64,000 nucleotides of DNA from NCBI RefSeq assembly GCF_030063335.1, contig NZ_JASISW010000002.1:264222-328221 (forward strand), in the 5' to 3' direction. The notes under the pieces are model-generated. The model was not told the DNA's origin. It made no database searches and saw only the letters and a list, made by a program, of their open reading frames with translations. A program made the position numbers and the translations under genes. This DNA is from Rhodococcus sp. G-MC3 (lineage in GTDB: Bacteria > Actinomycetota > Actinomycetes > Mycobacteriales > Mycobacteriaceae). Below are positions 44,162 through 55,300 of the stretch, in pieces (within the stretch, counting starts at the first letter, position 1; every line of letters starts with the position of its first letter).

Positions 44162-45058
44162 ACCGGCCCTGACCCTGGCACCGATGAAGGCGCCGAGGTG
44201 GTGCACTGCGTCCGCAGCTTCACGCAGGATCGATGCCTGCAGATGCGCTACGTGCCACAGTTTCTCGTACTCGACGTAATCGACCTCGACACCGGAGAGC
44301 AGAAGCTTTTCGTGGAACGCGACGATCTGCGGGTAGAGAACCTCCGACGTTCCGACGTGCAGAACGACCGGCGGCAATCCGGTGAGATCGCCCTGGAGCG
44401 GTGCGAATCCCTGGTCGAGTGGGTCGCCGTCGCCCAGGTAGGCCTCGGCCGAGGTGTACGACCATGCGGTGTTCACCACCAGATCGCGTTCGAACTGGGC
44501 ATCACGAGCACCGGGATCGACCCAGGGTGAAATGAGGCCGAGGGCGGCAGGTTTCACACCGTCGTCGACGAGGTGACGAGCGGTGGCGACCGAGAGTCCG
44601 CCGCCAGCCGAGTCTCCGGCGATGGCAACCCGATCCGCCGTGAAACCGTGCGACTTGAGCAGTTCACGGTAGGCCGCGACGGCATCGGTCAGACCGGCGG
44701 GATAGGGGTTTTCCGGTGCCAGGCGGTAGTCGAGAACGTAGACGGCACTTGCCGATTCGCGCGCGAGGTGAGCTGCGAGCGAACGGTGCGTTGCCATCGA
44801 CCCGATGGTGTACGCGCCCCCGTGCAGGTACAGCACCGCTGTGTCGCGCTCGGTGGCCCCGACGGTGACGCGTTCGGCCCGCCGTCCACCAAGGGTAAGC
44901 CGCTGCACCACAGCGCCTTCCGGCATCGTCTGCAGCGGTGCACCGAGGTCGAGAAGCTTGCGCTGCACGGTGAACGGAAGCCTGGCATCGAGGGCGAGCC
45001 GATAGAACGGCTTCAACGCAGCGGAGACGAGCGGCAACGGCAGGTACACAGTCTTCAT
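44117..45058 (-). CDS. Alpha/beta hydrolase, HSL-type esterase (LipR-like)
   Basis: The 313-residue protein has the hormone-sensitive-lipase family oxyanion motif LYLHGGAYTIGS (HGG at 79-81), the nucleophile elbow GDSAGGG (Ser150), an acid region VGTSEVLYPQ where Glu may replace the usual Asp, and the catalytic His in WHVAHLQ. YRLAPENPYPAG is the usual lid segment. The gene follows the SDR and monooxygenase genes with four bases between, so it is the third gene of a MymA/SadH/LipR-like operon. ATG 45058 is chosen; an upstream extension would overlap the SDR gene. Confidence 0.87.
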   Translation of the reverse strand: MKTVYLPLPLVSAALKPFYRLALDARLPFTVQRKLLDLGAPLQTMPEGAVVQRLTLGGRRAERVTVGATERDTAVLYLHGGAYTIGSMATHRSLAAHLARESASAVYVLDYRLAPENPYPAGLTDAVAAYRELLKSHGFTADRVAIAGDSAGGGLSVATARHLVDDGVKPAALGLISPWVDPGARDAQFERDLVVNTAWSYTSAEAYLGDGDPLDQGFAPLQGDLTGLPPVVLHVGTSEVLYPQIVAFHEKLLLSGVEVDYVEYEKLWHVAHLQASILREAADAVHHLGAFIGARVRAGSEVVLAEPTSSDIA

Positions 45059-45062
45059 TGCG

Positions 45063-45923
45063 TCACTTCTTTCGCGGCATCGCGCGGTTGGCGATGAGCG
45101 CGACCACTCGCTGGTACTTCGACCCGGTGATCCGCTGGAACAGATCGAGTGCAACTGCGTCGGATCCGATCAGCACGCGGCCCTTGCCCTTTTCCACGCC
45201 CTTGAGGATCGTCTTCGCGGCCTGATCCGGTGTGGTTTTGGCGAGCTTCGCATCGAAGAACTTGGCGACGGACTGCTGGTCGTAGTTCTCGGCGACGGTT
45301 GCGTTGCGCGCAATGGCAGTCTTGATGCCACCGGGGTGAACCACGGTCATCTTGACGGGCGCCTTGGAGATGAGCAGCTCCATGCGCAGTGCCTCGCTGA
45401 AACCGCGGACGGCAAACTTCGCAGCGTTGTAGGCGGCCTGCGACGGCATCGCGAGCAAACCGAACAGGCTGGAGATGTTTACGATGTGGCCGTCACCGGA
45501 CGCCTCGATGTGCGGCATAAATGCCTTGGTGCCGTTGACGACTCCCCAGAAGTCCACGTCGATGATGCGCTCGATGTCCTTGAACGACGACTCCGAGACG
45601 TCACCGTGGTAGGCGATTCCGGCGTTGTTGTAGATCTGGTTGACCTTGCCGAACCGCTCCTTGACGGCGTCGGCGTAATCGAGAACGGTTTCGCGCTGGG
45701 TGACGTCAAGGAAATCCGACTTCACCTCTCCGCCCAGTGCTTCCACCTGGCGCACGGTCTCTTCGAGTCCTGCGACGTCGACGTCCGACAGTGCGAGTTT
45801 GGCGCCGCGCTGCGCGAGGTTGAGGGCGAGCGCGCGCCCGATACCGGAGCCCGCACCGGTGACGACGGCGACTTTGCCTGCGAATGCGCTCGCGCTGTTG
45901 GAACTCACTGTGCTTTTCGACAT
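45063..45923 (-). CDS. Short-chain dehydrogenase/reductase (SadH-like)
   Basis: The 286-residue SDR has the NAD(P) motif TGAGSGIG (22-29), NNAG (99-102), catalytic Ser in NISSLFG (151/152), and Tyr165-x3-Lys169 (YNAAK). The C-terminal extension FFDAKLAKTTPDQAAKTILKGVEKGKGRVLIGSD is usual in actinobacterial lipid-related SDRs. The start codon shares one base with the monooxygenase stop (TGATG). It may oxidise or reduce a product of the monooxygenase. Confidence 0.9.
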   Translation of the reverse strand: MSKSTVSSNSASAFAGKVAVVTGAGSGIGRALALNLAQRGAKLALSDVDVAGLEETVRQVEALGGEVKSDFLDVTQRETVLDYADAVKERFGKVNQIYNNAGIAYHGDVSESSFKDIERIIDVDFWGVVNGTKAFMPHIEASGDGHIVNISSLFGLLAMPSQAAYNAAKFAVRGFSEALRMELLISKAPVKMTVVHPGGIKTAIARNATVAENYDQQSVAKFFDAKLAKTTPDQAAKTILKGVEKGKGRVLIGSDAVALDLFQRITGSKYQRVVALIANRAMPRKK

Positions 45924-47488
45924 CACTGTGCCACGACCTTGCTGTCGGATGCGGACGCTACGGCGCTGCCGCTGATGGAAAGATCGCCTGTAGCAACGCT
46001 TCGGTACGCTGCAAGGTCGAACTTCTTGGTCATGCTGCGGAACCGGAACGTGAAGTCGGGCCACAGGGTGGTGTTGTTTCCGTGCTTGTCGAGATACCAG
46101 CTGGCGCAGCCGCCGTTCATCCAGACGCTTTTCGACATGCGATCCTGAAGGTCCGCGTTGTAGTCGTCCTGCACGTCCTTGCGAACCTCGATGACGCCGA
46201 TGTCGTGCTTCTCGATCGTGTTCAGCGCGTCGACCACGTAGTTGAGCTGCGACTCGATCATGAAGACCATCGAGGTGTGGCCGAGGCCTGTGTTGGGTCC
46301 GACGAGGAAGAACATGTTAGGGAAGTTCGCGACGGCCGCGCCCTTGTAGCCCTGCTGGCCCTCTTCGTCGAACGTCTGCGCGAGGGTCTTGCCGCCCTTG
46401 CCGTAGATACCCTGGTAGGCAGGCGAATCCGTGACGTGGAAACCGGTGGCGACCACCAGTGCGTCGATCTCACGCTCGGTCCCGTCGGCGCTGACGATCG
46501 AGTTGGCGCGCACCTCGGCGATACCGTCGGTGACAAGGTCGACGTTCGGGCGATCCAGGGCCGGGTAGTACGCGTTCGAGATGAGCATTCGCTTGCACCC
46601 GATGCGGAAGTTCGGCGTGACCTTCTTGCGAAGCGACTTGTCCTTGATGCCCTTGGTGATTTGCTGACGGGCCACGACCTCGAGGATTCGCATCAACTTC
46701 GGCTGCTTGGCGAGGCCGACGACCTGAGTCTCACGCGCTGCGTAAATGCCCGTTCGCGACAAGCGCTGGAATCCGGGGATGTGCTTGAACGCGAACTTCT
46801 CGATGCCGGTGTACGCACGGTCGAAACGAGGAAGGATCCACGGGGCGGTGCGCTGGTACACGTCGAGGTGTTTCACCTGCCCGGCGATTGCCGGGACGAT
46901 CTGGATCGCGGAGGCTCCGGTGCCGATGACTGCGACACGCTTGCCGTCGAGGCTGACGTCGTGGTTCCACTGGGCGGAGTGGAAGATCTCGCCCTCGAAA
47001 CCTTCGATACCTGCAATGGGGGGCAGATTGGGCTCGCACAATGCACCGACCGCCGTGACGACGACCTTTGCGGTGTACTCGCCGGTGCTGGCGACGATAT
47101 CCCAGCGGTGGGTGCTCTCGTTCCAGGTCACCGACGTGACATCCGAACCGAACACGTGCCTGTCCAGCACGTTGTACTTGCGGGCAACCGATGAGATGTA
47201 CTTCTGGATCTCCGGTTGGGTGGAGAACGAGCGCGTCCAGTCCGGGTTGAGCGCGAACGAGTACGAGTACAGGTGTGACGGAACGTCGCAGGCAGCACCG
47301 GGATAGGTGTTGTCGCGCCAGGTGCCGCCGACGTCGCCGCCGCGTTCGAGCACGAGGAAGTTCGTCTTGCCCTGCTGGGTCAGCTTGACCGCGAGGCCGA
47401 GGCCGGCGAAGCCACTGCCGATGATCACGGTGTCGACCTGGCGCGGCGCAATCACGCGCTCCGAAGTATCTGTTACGGAAAGACTCAT
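45923..47488 (-). CDS. Flavin-containing monooxygenase (MymA/Baeyer-Villiger-like)
   Basis: The 521-residue protein has two Rossmann motifs, FAD-binding GSGFAG (24-29) and NADPH-binding GTGASA (189-194), with the linking fingerprint Phe164-x-Gly166-x3-His170-x3-Trp174-Asn (FEGEIFHSAQWN) of class B flavin monooxygenases, and VGGTWRDNTYPGAACD. MymA of M. tuberculosis, which shares the order monooxygenase-SDR-lipase, acts in mycolic acid or acid-stress lipid metabolism. Substrate here is inferred as a ketone, sulphide or lipid. The first gene of its operon, divergent from a TetR regulator. Confidence 0.9.
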   Translation of the reverse strand: MSLSVTDTSERVIAPRQVDTVIIGSGFAGLGLAVKLTQQGKTNFLVLERGGDVGGTWRDNTYPGAACDVPSHLYSYSFALNPDWTRSFSTQPEIQKYISSVARKYNVLDRHVFGSDVTSVTWNESTHRWDIVASTGEYTAKVVVTAVGALCEPNLPPIAGIEGFEGEIFHSAQWNHDVSLDGKRVAVIGTGASAIQIVPAIAGQVKHLDVYQRTAPWILPRFDRAYTGIEKFAFKHIPGFQRLSRTGIYAARETQVVGLAKQPKLMRILEVVARQQITKGIKDKSLRKKVTPNFRIGCKRMLISNAYYPALDRPNVDLVTDGIAEVRANSIVSADGTEREIDALVVATGFHVTDSPAYQGIYGKGGKTLAQTFDEEGQQGYKGAAVANFPNMFFLVGPNTGLGHTSMVFMIESQLNYVVDALNTIEKHDIGVIEVRKDVQDDYNADLQDRMSKSVWMNGGCASWYLDKHGNNTTLWPDFTFRFRSMTKKFDLAAYRSVATGDLSISGSAVASASDSKVVAQ

Positions 47489-47502
47489 GCAAACGAGACT
47501 AG

Positions 47503-47548
47503 AAGCTTATTGAGTGTGAGTCAATAGTTATTGACTACTATTCAGTAG
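47503..47548. promoter_or_regulatory. Overlapping inverted repeats between the monooxygenase and tetR genes
   Basis: Within 69 AT-rich bases lie GTCAATA-GT-TATTGAC (47520-47535, perfect 7-bp arms), CTACT-ATTC-AGTAG (47535-47548) and an outer TATTGA...TCAATA pair. These are the expected form of TetR operators controlling both divergent genes. Confidence 0.7.
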
Positions 47549-47557
47549 AGTGTTCTG

Positions 47558-48238
47558 ATGGCCAGTGTGAACAACCCGGTTACCACCACATCCGGTCGAT
47601 CTGCAGGCTCCGGTCCTGCCAGGCGTACTCGGATGAGCCCCGCAGAGCGGCGTGCCCAGCTGATCGCGCTCGGCACCGAGATGCTGACCGACCGGCCGCT
47701 CGAACAGGTGTCCGTCGAAGACATCGCCGACCAGGCCGGAGTGTCGCGGGGGCTGCTCTTTCACTATTTCTCGTCGAAGCAGGACTTTCACCTGGCCATC
47801 GTGCAGGAAGCCAGTCAGACGATGCTCGAACGCACGGCTCCCGACCCATCCTTGGGTGGACCCTACGAGGTCTTGCGCGATTCCATCGCGAATTACGTGG
47901 ACTACGTCTCCGAGAACAGAGAAACCTTTATCGCGCTACTACGCGGCTCGGCGACCGGCGATCCCGATATGCGAGGGGTCTTCGAGCAGACGCGCACGAC
48001 AATGGCGGACCGCACCGTCGCGAATTTGCACCTACTGCAGGTCGAGACCACCGCAGCCACACAACTTGCCGTTCGCGGTTGGATCGCCTTCGTCGAGGAA
48101 GCCACGATCTCATGGCTTCGCGACCCTCAGATCACCCGCGACGAATTGATCGAGCTGAATGTGGGTGCGCTCCCCGCTGTCGCTCTTGCCCCGGGGATGA
48201 TTGCCGCCCTCCTGGGTGCCGGTGCGTCCACCGAGTAG
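47558..48238 (+). CDS. TetR-family transcriptional regulator
   Basis: The 226-residue protein has a TetR N-terminal helix-turn-helix at about 48-80 (LEQVSVEDIADQAGVSRGLLFHYFSSKQDF), preceded by an unstructured basic 25 residues, and an all-helical ligand domain. It is divergent from the monooxygenase-SDR-hydrolase operon with 69 bases carrying inverted repeats, so it is likely the repressor of that operon and of itself. The inducer is unknown but may be a lipid or ketone. An intergenic palindrome starts 13 bases after its stop. Confidence 0.9.
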   Translation: MASVNNPVTTTSGRSAGSGPARRTRMSPAERRAQLIALGTEMLTDRPLEQVSVEDIADQAGVSRGLLFHYFSSKQDFHLAIVQEASQTMLERTAPDPSLGGPYEVLRDSIANYVDYVSENRETFIALLRGSATGDPDMRGVFEQTRTTMADRTVANLHLLQVETTAATQLAVRGWIAFVEEATISWLRDPQITRDELIELNVGALPAVALAPGMIAALLGAGASTE

Positions 48239-48251
48239 TTCCGTGCCTTCC

Positions 48252-48302
48252 GCATGAATGGACCATGGCAACGGTTAGACGGCTTCAAGGGTCCATTCAT
48301 GC
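48252..48302. repeat. Family A palindrome, third copy
   Basis: The left arm GCATGAATGGACCATGGCAA faces a right arm ending GGTCCATTCATGC, with an 11-base loop; the outer 13 bases pair perfectly, the inner part less well. It begins 13 bases after the tetR stop, the same arrangement as the copies after tatB. Confidence 0.88.
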
Positions 48303-48325
48303 CGGGCCGGGGTGGCCCTGAAATA

Positions 48326-48385
48326 CCAAATGGCGCATTCGCTCACCGTGGGCTTGTAAACCCATGTGACCGAATGCGCCATTGG
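48326..48385. terminator. Long two-tier hairpin between tetR and kgd
   Basis: The outer arms (48326-48346 and 48366-48385) pair over about 19 positions with one bulge and one mismatch (AATGGCGCATTCG / CGAATGCGCCATT), and an inner GTGGG/CCCAT pair closes a small loop. It is 18 bases beyond the kgd stop and is a likely terminator for kgd and for read-through from tetR. Confidence 0.7.
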
Positions 48386-48402
48386 CTGGTGCGCCTGAAA
48401 AT

Positions 48403-51400
48403 CTAGCCTTCGCCGACTGCCGAGAAGGCTTCGTCGATGATTTCGAGCTGCTCGACGGCGTGGACCTTGCTCGATCCCGAGGACGGGGCGGACATCGCAC
48501 GACGCGACACGCGCTTGATCCCACTGAGGATGTCGGGCAGCAGTTCGGGAAGCGCCAGACCGAAGAACGGCCACGCACCCTGGTTCGCCGGCTCCTCCTG
48601 GACCCAGCGGAACTCGGTTGCGTTCGGATAGCTGTTGATTGCATCGGTGATCCGACGAGTCGGGACCGGGTACAGCTGCTCGATCCGGACGATGGCGACG
48701 TCCTCGCGGTTGTCCTTCTGCTTGCGAGCGAGGAGCTCGTAGTAGAGCTTGCCGCTCACCATCAGGACGCGCTTGACCTTGCTGCGATCACCGGTGCCGG
48801 AGTCGTAGGTCGGCTCGTCGAACACCGAGTGGAACTTGCCGTCGGTGAAGTCCTCGATGTTGGAGACCGCGGCCTTGTTGCGCAGCATCGACTTCGGTGT
48901 GAAGACGATGAGCGGACGACGGATTCCATCGCGTGCATGACGACGCAGCAGGTGGAAGTAGTTCGCCGGGGTCGACGGAACGGACACGGTCATCGAGCCC
49001 TCGGCGCACAGCGTCAGGAAGCGCTCGATACGACCGGACGTGTGGTCCGGTCCCTGGCCCTCGTGGCCGTGCGGCAGCAGCAGCACGACGTCGGAGAGCT
49101 GTCCCCACTTGGCTTCACCGGACGAGATGAACTCGTCGATGATGGGCTGCGCGCCGTTGACGAAATCGCCGAACTGCGCTTCCCAGAGCACCAGAGCTTC
49201 CGGGTTGCCCACCGAGTAGCCGTATTCGAAGCCGACGGCCGCGAACTCGCTGAGGGCGGAGTCGTAGACCATGAACTTGCCGGGCTCGGCACTGCCGATG
49301 TTGTGCAGCGGGGTGTACTCGGCGCCGGTCTTGCGGTCGATGATGACCGAGTGGCGCTGGGTGAACGTTCCGCGGCGCGTGTCCTGGCCGGAGAGGCGCA
49401 CGTTGCGCCCTTCGTCCACGAGCGATCCGAGTGCGAGCAGCTCGCCGAAGGCCCAGTCGACCTTGCCCTCGTATGCCATCTCGCGGCGCTTCTCGAGAAC
49501 CGGCTTGACGCGCGGGTGCACGTTGAAGCCCTCGGGAACCTCGAGGAAGGCGTCGCCGATGCGGTGAAGGACCGACTTGTCGACTGCGGTGGTGAGCTTG
49601 GCAGGCAACTGCTGGTCGAGCTCGACCGACTCACTGGGCTCGGGGGTGTACTTCTCGAGCTCGCGCACCTCGTTGAAGACTCGCTCGAGCTGTCCCTGGT
49701 AGTCGCGAAGTGCGTCCTCGGCCTCTTTGAGGGAGATGTCGCCGCGGCCGATCAGGGATTCGGTGTAGCTCTTGCGCACGCTGCGCTTGGTGTCGATGAC
49801 GTCGTACATCGCCGGCTGCGTCATCGAGGGGTCGTCGCCCTCGTTGTGTCCACGCCTGCGGTAGCAGATCATGTCGATGATGACGTCCTTGTTGAACGTC
49901 TCGCGGAAGTCGACGGCGAGCTGAGCAACGCGAACACAAGCCTCCGGGTCGTCACCGTTGACGTGGAAGATCGGCGCGCCGATCATCTTCGCCACATCGG
50001 TGCAGTACTCGGACGAGCGCGAGTGCTCGGGAGCGGTGGTGAAGCCGACCTGGTTGTTGACGACGATGTGCACGGTGCCGCCGGTGCGGTAGCCGCGCAG
50101 CTGCGCGAGGTTCAGCGTTTCTGCCACGACGCCCTGGCCCGCGAACGCCGCGTCGCCGTGGAGCATCAGCGGAAGCACGGAGAAGCCGCCGTCGCCTGCA
50201 CCCTTGTCGAGGAGATCCTGCTTGGCACGAACCAGGCCTTCGAGAACCGGGTCGACTGCTTCGAGGTGCGACGGGTTCGCGGTCAGCGAGACTGCGATGT
50301 CGTTCTCCCCGAACATTTGGATGTAGGTGCCCTCGGCGCCCAGGTGGTACTTCACGTCGCCGGAGCCGTGAGCGGCTGCCGGGTTCATGTTGCCCTCGAA
50401 CTCGGTGAAGATCTTCGAGTAGGGCTTGCCCACGATGTTCGCCAGTACGTTCAGCCGACCACGGTGAGGCATGCCGATGACGACCTCGTCGAGCGAATGC
50501 TCGGCGCTCTGGTCGATGACCGCGTCCATCATCGGGATGACGGACTCTGCACCTTCGAGAGAGAAACGCTTCTGCCCGACGTACTTGGTCTGCAGGAAGG
50601 TCTCGAACGCTTCGGCAGCGTTGAGCTTGCTCAGGATGTACTTCTGCTGCGCCACGGTCGGTTTGACGTGGGTGGCCTCGACGCGCTCCTGCAGCCACGC
50701 GACCTGATCGGTTTCGAGGATGTGGGTGTACTCGATGCCCATGTGCCGGCAATACGAATCACGCAGGACGCTGAGTACGTCGCGCAGACGCATCTTGTCC
50801 TTACCGTGGAATCCGCCGACCTTGAATTCGCGGTCGAGGTCCCACAGCGTCAGATCGTGGCTGATCACGTCGAGGTCCGGGTGCATCCGGAACTTGTCCT
50901 TGGTGAACTGCAACGGATCCGTGTCGGCCATGAGATGGCCACGGTTTCGGTAGGCCGCGATCAACTCCAGCACGCGGGTGTTCTTGTCGACGGTGCCCTC
51001 GGGCAGGTCCTTGCGCCAGCGGATGGGCTCGTACGGAATCTTCAGCGAGTGGAAGATCTCGTCGTAGAACTCGTCGCTGATCAGCAGGTTGTGGATCGTG
51101 CGTAGGAAATCGCCCGATTCGGCACCCTGGATGATGCGGTGGTCGTACGTCGAGGTCAGGGTCATGAGCTTGCCGACGCCGAGGTCTGCGAGGCGCTCGT
51201 CGCTCGAACCCTGGAACTCGGCCGGGTACTCCATTGCGCCTGCACCGATGATGGCGCCCTGGCCCTGCATCAGACGAGGGACGGAGTGCACGGTTCCGAT
51301 GCCACCGGGGTTGGTCAGCGACAGCGTGACGCCCTGGAAGTCCTCACCGGTCAGCTTGCCGTCACGTGCACGACGAACGATGTCCTCGTACGCGTTGTAG

Positions 51401-52194
51401 AACTGCGTGAACGTGTATTCCTGGGTGTTCTTGATCGCGGCGACGACGAGCGTGCGGTTGCCGTCCTTGCCGGGAAGGTCGATGGCGAGACCGAGGTTGG
51501 TGGCAGCGGGTGTCACTGCATTCGGCTTGCCGTCGATCTCGGCGAAGTGGCGGTTCATGTTCGGGAACGCCTTCACGGCCTGCACGATGGCGTAGCCGAG
51601 AAGGTGAGTGAACGAGATCTTTCCGCCGCGCGTGCGGGCGAGGTGGTTGTTGATCACCAGGCGGTTGTCGACCATGAGCTTGGCCGGAATCGCGCGAACG
51701 CTGGTCGCGGTGGGAATCAAAAGCGAGGCCGACATGTTCTTCGCGACGGCAGCAGCGGCGCCGCGCAGAACCTTGTTCGACTCTTCGGCCGGGGTCGCCG
51801 CTGAGGCAGGCTTCGCCTTGGCGGTGGCCGGAGCGGCTCCAGCGGCCTTCGAGGTCGCGGGCTTCGAGGTGGGAGCAGGCTTGGTCGCAGCTGCGGCAGG
51901 CTTGCGTGCCTCAGTCTCGGGGACGTCAGCCGGGGGGGCCTCAGCCTTGGGAGTTGCCTTCGGCGCGGCAGTTGCTGCGGACTTCGGGTTGGTCGCGGAC
52001 GTACCGTTCGACGGAGCTTTACTCCCGTTCGGAACTGACGCCGTGCCGTCACCTACCGGTGCGTCCGGGTCGTAATCGGTGAGAAATTCGTGCCAACTGG
52101 CATCGACAGAGGACGGATCGTCCTTGAAACGTTCGTACATCTCGTCGACAAGCCATTGGTTTTGTCCGAATTGGGTAGTAGAGCTGCTGCTCAC
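48403..52194 (-). CDS. kgd: Multifunctional 2-oxoglutarate dehydrogenase E1 / acyltransferase (Kgd, OdhA)
   Basis: This 1263-residue protein combines an N-terminal docking helix ([15 protein letters not shown]), an Ala/Pro/Lys-rich linker (about 50-140), a dihydrolipoyl succinyltransferase-like domain (about 145-365) with catalytic DHRIIQG at 351-357 and a thiamine-diphosphate-dependent E1 domain. Actinobacteria use it as 2-oxoglutarate dehydrogenase with AceF and Lpd, or as decarboxylase/carboligase, under control of the FHA protein GarA/Odh[16 protein letters not shown] marks the E1 start. The GTG at 52194 gives [14 protein letters not shown], the known N-terminus. Confidence 0.97.
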   Translation of the reverse strand: MSSSSTTQFGQNQWLVDEMYERFKDDPSSVDASWHEFLTDYDPDAPVGDGTASVPNGSKAPSNGTSATNPKSAATAAPKATPKAEAPPADVPETEARKPAAAATKPAPTSKPATSKAAGAAPATAKAKPASAATPAEESNKVLRGAAAAVAKNMSASLLIPTATSVRAIPAKLMVDNRLVINNHLARTRGGKISFTHLLGYAIVQAVKAFPNMNRHFAEIDGKPNAVTPAATNLGLAIDLPGKDGNRTLVVAAIKNTQEYTFTQFYNAYEDIVRRARDGKLTGEDFQGVTLSLTNPGGIGTVHSVPRLMQGQGAIIGAGAMEYPAEFQGSSDERLADLGVGKLMTLTSTYDHRIIQGAESGDFLRTIHNLLISDEFYDEIFHSLKIPYEPIRWRKDLPEGTVDKNTRVLELIAAYRNRGHLMADTDPLQFTKDKFRMHPDLDVISHDLTLWDLDREFKVGGFHGKDKMRLRDVLSVLRDSYCRHMGIEYTHILETDQVAWLQERVEATHVKPTVAQQKYILSKLNAAEAFETFLQTKYVGQKRFSLEGAESVIPMMDAVIDQSAEHSLDEVVIGMPHRGRLNVLANIVGKPYSKIFTEFEGNMNPAAAHGSGDVKYHLGAEGTYIQMFGENDIAVSLTANPSHLEAVDPVLEGLVRAKQDLLDKGAGDGGFSVLPLMLHGDAAFAGQGVVAETLNLAQLRGYRTGGTVHIVVNNQVGFTTAPEHSRSSEYCTDVAKMIGAPIFHVNGDDPEACVRVAQLAVDFRETFNKDVIIDMICYRRRGHNEGDDPSMTQPAMYDVIDTKRSVRKSYTESLIGRGDISLKEAEDALRDYQGQLERVFNEVRELEKYTPEPSESVELDQQLPAKLTTAVDKSVLHRIGDAFLEVPEGFNVHPRVKPVLEKRREMAYEGKVDWAFGELLALGSLVDEGRNVRLSGQDTRRGTFTQRHSVIIDRKTGAEYTPLHNIGSAEPGKFMVYDSALSEFAAVGFEYGYSVGNPEALVLWEAQFGDFVNGAQPIIDEFISSGEAKWGQLSDVVLLLPHGHEGQGPDHTSGRIERFLTLCAEGSMTVSVPSTPANYFHLLRRHARDGIRRPLIVFTPKSMLRNKAAVSNIEDFTDGKFHSVFDEPTYDSGTGDRSKVKRVLMVSGKLYYELLARKQKDNREDVAIVRIEQLYPVPTRRITDAINSYPNATEFRWVQEEPANQGAWPFFGLALPELLPDILSGIKRVSRRAMSAPSSGSSKVHAVEQLEIIDEAFSAVGEG

Positions 52195-52306
52195 GGCAGT
52201 AGTTCGCCTCGATTCTTCTCTTCGTTCCCGATCAAACGCGCGTACACATCCAGGCTAGACCTCTGGCGGGGGAGACCGACGCCCGGGACGAAGCTGTGGT
52301 ATGTAC

Positions 52307-55300
52307 TCACGAGTAACTATCAGCTTCTGTGCTGACGACTCCTTGGACTATCGAATTATTCCCGTTCGGCGTTTCTGCCGCATCCCACAACTGTGCGTAG
52401 AAGCTACCCGCGGCCCTCAATCGGTCGTGCGTACCGGTCTCGACTATCCGTCCGCCGTCGATGACGACGATCAGATCGGCCCGTGCCGCAGTGGCCAACC
52501 GGTGCGCGACAACCACCGCAGTTCTCTTGTGGAGTACCGCGTCACTGGCGGCGAGAACCTTGCGTTCGGTGGCGGGGTCGAGCGTCGCGGTTGCCTCGTC
52601 GAGAAGGAGTAAGTCGGGGTCGACGAGCTCTGCTCGGGCTAGTGCGATCAGCTGTCGTTGACCCGCCGACAGACCCTGTCCACGCTCACCCACCGGCTGT
52701 CTCATACCCCCGCGAAGTGCGGCGATGGTGTCCAGGGCGCCCACTGCCCGCGCTGCGGCCTCGATCTCGGCGCGGGAAGCATCGGGTTTGCCGAAGGCGA
52801 TGTTGCTCGCGACGTCGCCGGTGAAAAGATGCGCTTCCTGAGGCACGACGCCCAATCTCTGGCGGTACTCGGAGAGCCGATAATCGCGCAGATCCGTTCC
52901 GTCCACACGCACCGAACCGGACGTCGGATCGTAAAAACGAGCAAGCAGTTTCACGACGGTCGACTTGCCTGCGCCGGTGTGCCCGACGAGTGCAACGGTG
53001 GTCCCGTGAGGCACTGTGAGATTGACCTCAGTGAGTGCATCGGTGTCGGCTCCGGCATAGCGGAAACCGACGTTTCTCAGTTCGATATCACTACGGAGAT
53101 GTCCGTCACGAATAGGTACGAGTTCCGAATTCGAAGCCGTTTCGATCGAACTCGGGGTGCGGAGAAGATCGCCGATACGGCTGACGCCGACCCTTGCCTG
53201 TTGGTATCCGTCGAACACCTGGGAGAGCTGCTGGATCGGCCCGAACAGCAGGCCGAGGTAGAGCACGAACGCGATGAGGGTGCCCGCCGAGGTCGATCCT
53301 GTCGCGACTTGATGCGCACCGACGAAGACGACGAAAGCGAGGGCGAGGTCGGACAGAAGCGTGATGAACGGGAAGAACACGGAGATCGCGCGCTGCGACC
53401 GCATTCGGCTGACCCGATAGTGATCGGCGCGTTCGGCGAATCGGTCGGCGGCGAACTCCTCGCGCCGATACGCCTGCGCCGAGCGGAGGCCTGCGATGTT
53501 CTCCTGGAAGTCGGCGTTGACCGTCGAGATGCGCTCGCGTGAGGTGGAGTAGGCCGCGGACGAGATCCTGCGGAAAACGACGGTCGCGATGATCAGCGGC
53601 GGTACTACAGCGAGGGCCACGAGCCCCAGCGAGAGATCGGTGACGAGCAGGGCCGTAGCGATCCCGAGAACAGTGAGCAGGCTGACCACGGCTGTCGAAG
53701 CCCCAGTCTGGATGAACGCCGAGAGGGCGTCGACATCGGTGGTCATGCGGGTCATGATGCGGCCGGACAGTTCGCGTTCGTAGTAGTCGAGCCCGAGCCG
53801 CTGGATGTGGGCATAGCTCTTGACCCTGAGCCCGAAGAGCACGCGTTCGCCTGCACGGGCAGTGATGGTGGTCGTCGCCGCAATGACGAACCACCCAGCA
53901 ACGGCCAGCGCGATGCCGATGCCGGTTGCCGTCCACAGCGCGCCGGAGTCGCCACCGGACACGCCGTCGTCGACTGCGAATCGAACGATGGAGGGAAACG
54001 CGATCGATGAGAGGGAGTCGAGCGCGAGCAACACGACGACGGCGATCAGCAGGGCGCGCACGGGAGCGAGCAGCCGTGACAGGCGGAAGTTCGGATCTGC
54101 TGCGCGTAGCGCGGGGCCCGACGTCTGCGGGTCCTCGGTGGCCGGTGGCAGTGCGTCGACGGCTGCGGACATCTGCGGGGTCGATGCTGTGCTGCCGAGT
54201 GCGCCGGCAATGTGTCCGCCACCACCACCGCCACCACCCCCGGGAGCCCGTGCGGGCGCCGCGGTGCTCACCTTCCGTGAATCGACGCCCTGCGGCGTTT
54301 CCTCGGGCCACAAAGTGGCTTCGTCGGGTTCAGGCGCGGGCTCGTCCTGGACACGGAGGACGTCGGGAGTCGAGGTGTCGTCAGAATCGCCGCCCGCGAG
54401 AAGTTGCCGGAAGAGAGGACACCGTTCGTCGAGCTCGGCGACGGTTCCTGCGTCGATGATCCGACCGCCGTCGAGGACGGCGACGCGGTCGGCGAGCGTC
54501 AACGTGGACCGGCGGTGTGCGAGAACCACGGTGGTGCGGTCGCGGAGACGACGAAGGGCGTCGAAAATCTTGGCTTCGGTTGCAGCGTCGACGGCGGAGG
54601 TGGCGTCGTCCAGCACGAGCACCCGTGGGTCGGTGAGCAGCGCACGGGCAAGGGCGATGCGTTGCCTCTGGCCACCGGACAATGTCAGTCCGCGTTCTCC
54701 GACGATGGAGTCGTATCCGTCGGGTAATGCCTCGACGAATTTCGCGGCCTCGGCCAGACCTGCGGCACGCTCGATCTCCTCGGAGGTGGCATCGGGCCGT
54801 CCGAGCGCGATATTCGCTGCGATGGTGTCGGAGAACAGGAACGGTTCGTCGAACACCAGCCCCACGGCACCCCGCAGCTGCTGTGCGCTCACCCGATCGA
54901 CGTCGAATCGTCGGCCGTCCGAGGTCAGCGCGACCGTGCCGGACTCGGGGCTGTAGAAGCGGGGGAGGAGCAGCGACAGCGCGGTCTTGCCAGAGCCTGC
55001 GTGCCCGACGATCGCGATGCACTCGCCGGGGGCAACGCTGAGGTCGAGCGATCGGAGTACGTCCCGCGTCGGTTCGAATCCGAAGACGACGCTGTCGAAA
55101 TCCAGGCCGAGTGGACCGTCGGGTAGATGCAGTGGCTGGTGTGGTTCCGGGACGACGGGCTCTGTGTCGACAACGGCATAGACACGTTCGACGGCGGCGC
55201 GCGAGAGCTGAGCCATGATCACGACCGAGGACAGGGTGCGAGTGACGGCGGACAGCGTTGCGACGTAGGTGGCGAACGCCAGAAAAGTACCGACAGTGAT

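Noticed and set aside
48382..51105. A 907-codon open frame on the plus strand opposite kgd
   Set aside because: It lies wholly antisense to the well-supported kgd gene, has no recognisable domain, and is explained by high GC content with rare stops in the antisense frame.
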